Assembly (NCBI RefSeq): GCF_001307765.1
Contig: NZ_LKBA01000019.1
Span: 1-64,000, forward strand
Direction of reading: 5' to 3'
DNA length: 64,000 bases
From: Aliiroseovarius crassostreae
Lineage (GTDB): Bacteria; Pseudomonadota; Alphaproteobacteria; Rhodobacterales; Rhodobacteraceae
A program made the position numbers and the translations under genes. Shown here one piece after another: positions 61,367 to 64,000 of the stretch (positions are counted from its first letter, which is position 1; each line of letters begins with the position of its first letter). The notes under the pieces are model-generated. The model was given only the letters and a program-made list of their open reading frames with translations, searched no databases and had not been told where the DNA came from.

Positions 61367-61703
61367 ATCGAAAGATTTAATCCATCTTTACAGAGGCTTA
61401 AATCGCACGGTTTATGCGCTCAAAATTTAGGCAAAAAAATATCACACGTTAACCATCTTGGGGTTGGTAAAAATGCGACAATCGCCCTGTTTTCCGGGCT
61501 TTGTTTCAGAAAATGTCCAGAACGTGCTGAAATTATGTCATTTTTTTGACGAAAACTTCGAAAACTGTTATCGTGTTCATATTGAAATGTCCGTTTTTTA
61601 CGATGGTTGCCTGTTTTTAAAAGTTAACTGGACGGCGTTTCGATTTTTGGGGAACAGGGGCCCATTTCTTTTTTTCGCCCCTACGAATTGGGAGTAATTT
61701 TAA
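61367..61703 (+). promoter_or_regulatory. AT-rich promoter region of the Flp pilin
   Basis: 337 bases without a gene. TTAACCAT (61449-61456) matches a CtrA half-site form. The run of GTTTTTT and a GAATTGGGAGTAATT ribosome region lie nearer the pilin start. A transcription start is not determined. Confidence 0.4.
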
Positions 61704-61925
61704 ATGAGTAAACTGATCGAAAAACTGGTTCTGCGTTTTCGTAAAGATGAAGACGGGATTGCGTTGACAGAATATCTCATCCTGCTGGGACTTCTTGCAT
61801 CTGCCGTGATTGCGGCTGTTCTGTTGTTCGGCGATGAACTCGGTGCAAACTGGGAAACCTGGGCAAACTGGATGCGGGATGAAACCGACCTCCATGCACC
61901 GGCTGTAACCGGATCTGGCGGCTGA
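61704..61925 (+). CDS. Flp-type pilin
   Basis: The 73-residue prepilin has a basic leader (MSKLIEKLVLRFRKDEDG) and the processing site G/IALTEY with the hydrophobic helix LILLGLLASAVIAAVLLFGD. The family motif GxxxxEY is intact. ATG 61704 follows GGGAGTAATTTTAA. It is the major subunit of the Flp pilus, which needs TadV and the later cpa genes for export. Confidence 0.9.
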   Translation: MSKLIEKLVLRFRKDEDGIALTEYLILLGLLASAVIAAVLLFGDELGANWETWANWMRDETDLHAPAVTGSGG

Positions 61926-62095
61926 TAGGCCCCACGCCTGAGGCAGGGGACTTGCCCATTGGAGGAACGCCTTTGCGGCACGCCTTCCTTTGCGGCAAAC
62001 CGGTCGACCCGGCCCTGCTGGCGAACAAGTACACATACATATCAGCAATGACCGCCTTCCTGTGGTCATTGCTATCGCGACGGTAGGAGGCAGTC

Positions 62096-63184
62096 ATGCG
62101 TGCGACAACGGTCGTCAGTTTATTGCTGGCGTTGGTTTTGGCTGGGCTGGCAACATTTACAGCTCAGATTTGGTTGAACACAGAGAGGGCTCAGATCCTG
62201 TCTGAAGTCCTTCCCGCATCAGAAGAAGAGCAGGAGCCACAGCAGAAAATTGTCGTGGCCCGGACCGTGCTGCAATTCGGTCAACGCCTGACGCGTGACA
62301 AGTTGCAGGAAATTGACTGGGCGGCAAAAGACCTGCCAAACGGGGCGTTTACCTCCATTGATCAACTCGTGTCCGATTCAGAGGAACACGCGCGGTTTGT
62401 CGTTTCCTCCATGGAAGTGGGGGAACCTGTTTTTGTCAGCAAAATCACTGAACCGGGGCAGCGTGCGAAACTGTCTACGGCGCTGACGCCGGGGATGAAA
62501 GCGATTTCGATCCGGGTGAATGATGTGCTGGGTGTGGCGGGATTTGTTCTGCCCGGGGACCGGGTGGATATCATGCTGACCCGCAGCCAGAGCAGCGGCT
62601 CTTATGTGGATGTGTTGCTGCAGGGGGTAAAGGTTCTGGCGATCGACCAGATTGCAGATGACCGCAAGGACAAGCCCAGCGTGGTGCGCACCGTGACCTT
62701 TGAAGTCAGCACCGAAGAGGCCCAGAAACTGGCCCTTGCGGCCAATGTCGGGACCATGTCCCTGGCGCTGCGCAATATCGGCTCTTCCGAGACTGAGACC
62801 CTGCAGCGTGTGACCACGCTCGACCTCGTGGATCCGCAGGTGGCCGAGGAGCTGCGTTTGCAAAAAGAGAAGGCAGCCGCGGAAGAAGCCGCACTGGCTG
62901 CGGCTGAAATGCTGGAAACCGGCCCTACCGACACCGAACTGATGCGACAGGAGGTCGAAACGTTGCTGAAAGGCTTCATGAGCGACATTTCCGGGCGCCT
63001 GAATGAAGTGGAAACAAGTATTGACCAGGCAAATACAGTAAACTCGGAGCCGGTGAGAACTGTTGTGGCTTCCTCTCCGCCGCCCAAGCCTGTGAAGGCA
63101 AATGTTGGTGTTATCCGGGCTGGCAAGCGTAGCAATTATCTTGTGCCACGGGTTGACCCTGCGGCACCGGCGACCGCAGAGTAG
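62096..63184 (+). CDS. cpaB: Flp pilus assembly protein CpaB (RcpC)
   Basis: The 362-residue protein has one N-terminal membrane helix (TVVSLLLALVLAGLATFTAQ) and a SAF domain (about 45-200): VVARTVLQFGQRLTRDKLQE, the conserved GMKAISIRVNDVLGVAGFVL and PGDRVDIML. A coiled-coil tail (RLQKEKAAAEEAALAAAEML-like) follows. CpaB links the pilus to the periplasm. ATG 62096 follows GTAGGAGGCAGTC. Confidence 0.93.
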   Translation: MRATTVVSLLLALVLAGLATFTAQIWLNTERAQILSEVLPASEEEQEPQQKIVVARTVLQFGQRLTRDKLQEIDWAAKDLPNGAFTSIDQLVSDSEEHARFVVSSMEVGEPVFVSKITEPGQRAKLSTALTPGMKAISIRVNDVLGVAGFVLPGDRVDIMLTRSQSSGSYVDVLLQGVKVLAIDQIADDRKDKPSVVRTVTFEVSTEEAQKLALAANVGTMSLALRNIGSSETETLQRVTTLDLVDPQVAEELRLQKEKAAAEEAALAAAEMLETGPTDTELMRQEVETLLKGFMSDISGRLNEVETSIDQANTVNSEPVRTVVASSPPPKPVKANVGVIRAGKRSNYLVPRVDPAAPATAE

Positions 63185-63260
63185 ATTATCGTCGGGTTCG
63201 GGATGGAATGAACAGAGGCGTGAATTGATCGAAATGGGACGGGCAAAAGGTAAATTTCTG

Positions 63261-64000
63261 ATGAGCAGGATCTTGAGAAATCTGGTTGCAGCAGGATTGG
63301 TCGGCGTGTCGACGCTGATGATTGCCGCGCCAACAGTCGCGCAGGAAACGGTGCGTGAAATCACGCTGGGCGATGGTGTGGTGGACAAGTTCATCATCGC
63401 GCCGGGCCATGTGGTGACCGTGACGACCGACAAACCTGTGGCTGATCTGGTGGTTGGAAATCCGGACGTGGCGGATGTGTTCCCCCTGTCGGATACCTCG
63501 GTCTATATTCAGGCGAAGGGCAGCGGGTTCACCAATATCGCCATGTATGACGACAACAAGCAGTTGCTTGGGGTCATGAACGTGCGGGTGCGCCGCGACT
63601 TTACCGAATTGCAGAATGTGATCGACAGTTCGGTGCCCGGTGCGACCGTCAGCGTGTCGAATGTCAACAACCGCATTCGCCTGACTGGTGATGTGCGTGA
63701 CAATGTGGCGTTGGAGCGGGTGCTGCAACTTGCCTCACAATATTCCGAAGAACCGATCATCAACGGTATTCGCGTGCGCAGTGGTCAGCAGGTTGAGCTG
63801 GATGTGCGTATTCTGGAAGTGCAGCGCAATGCCGGCCGTCAACTTGGGGTCAACCTCGCAGCGACCCGGTCTGACGGTCTGAACGTCTTCAACTCGGGTC
63901 AGCAGGTTCTGGGGCAGGGGGCAGCTTCGGCCGTTGCGACCCAAGGGACACCCTTTGGCACAATCGTCGGCAATATCCTGATCGGCGCAGGCACCCAGAT
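63261..64000 (+). CDS. cpaC: Flp pilus secretin CpaC (RcpA), 5' part
   Basis: The first 246 residues are in the window. Signal peptide MSRILRNLVAAGLVGVSTLM with cleavage near APTVAQE, then a pilus N-terminal (PilN/T2SS) domain (VTVTTDKPVADLVVGNPDVA, TNIAMYDDNKQLLGVMNVRV), and a BON/secretin-like segment (QVELDVRILEVQRNAGRQLG). ATG 63261 gives the signal peptide; ATG 63234 adds nine residues. The gene runs past 64000. It forms the outer-membrane pore of the pilus. Confidence 0.9.
   Translation, partial: MSRILRNLVAAGLVGVSTLMIAAPTVAQETVREITLGDGVVDKFIIAPGHVVTVTTDKPVADLVVGNPDVADVFPLSDTSVYIQAKGSGFTNIAMYDDNKQLLGVMNVRVRRDFTELQNVIDSSVPGATVSVSNVNNRIRLTGDVRDNVALERVLQLASQYSEEPIINGIRVRSGQQVELDVRILEVQRNAGRQLGVNLAATRSDGLNVFNSGQQVLGQGAASAVATQGTPFGTIVGNILIGAGTQ

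Overview
The window is a chromosomal segment of an alphaproteobacterium, most likely a marine Rhodobacteraceae (Roseobacter-type) member. Supporting this are a GapR/DUF2312 protein, a nadA-nadB-nadC operon, the mraZ-rsmH-ftsL-ftsI-murE-murF-mraY-murD cell-wall cluster, a DUF1127 gene followed by anti-Shine-Dalgarno hairpins as in Rhodobacter ccaF1-CcsR, a DUF3422 protein and a Flp/Tad pilus cluster. All calls come from reading the sequence; no database search was run.

Layout. 1-1.5 kb: two abutting, internally deleted IS5-type elements in a decayed livH-like permease gene. 1.7-10.5 kb: DUF2083-type regulator, an operon of CheY-like receiver, small membrane protein and symporter-domain histidine kinase, a stand-alone FliM/FliN-like protein, a DksA-like protein and a FadB/FadJ-like enzyme. 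10.5-17.7 kb: small membrane protein, GapR-like protein, nadABC, a P-loop-like unknown and an iron-type ABC permease.

17.8-27.8 kb: an integrated element in tRNA-Thr(TGT), bounded by 19-bp direct repeats. It has integrase, AlpA-like protein, regulators and a leftward head operon (connector, TerL, head closure, HNH, capsid, protease, portal) but no tail, lysis or recognisable replication genes. This resembles a capsid-forming phage satellite. 27.8-33.1 kb: a graveyard of two C-terminal serine recombinase remnants abutting tRNA-derived sequence (one at tRNA-Arg(CCG)), a resolvase fragment, IS3 remnants and unknown fragments.

33.3-38.7 kb: topA and a uvrD/pcrA-type helicase. 38.7-41.7 kb: a 2,994-bp transposon with 25-bp terminal inverted repeats and a 9-bp target duplication, inserted in the loop of the helicase gene's terminator. 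It holds a broken zinc-finger transposase and an Abi-like HEPN gene facing a structured RNA candidate that has its own promoter and terminator. 41.75-42.3 kb: a DUF1127 gene followed by eight hairpins with CCTCC loops on the minus strand (CcsR-like sRNA array). 42.6-43.7 kb: mrp.

43.8-53.9 kb: MraZ boxes and the division/cell-wall cluster through murD. 54-55.4 kb: a DUF3422 gene, then a breakpoint with a YeeE-like fragment and IS remnants in place of the usual ftsW-murG continuation. 56.7-58.4 kb: an OpgB-like phosphoglycerol transferase. 58.5-64 kb: Tad pilus genes (TadD-like, prepilin peptidase, TadG-like, Flp, CpaB, CpaC), the last running off the window.
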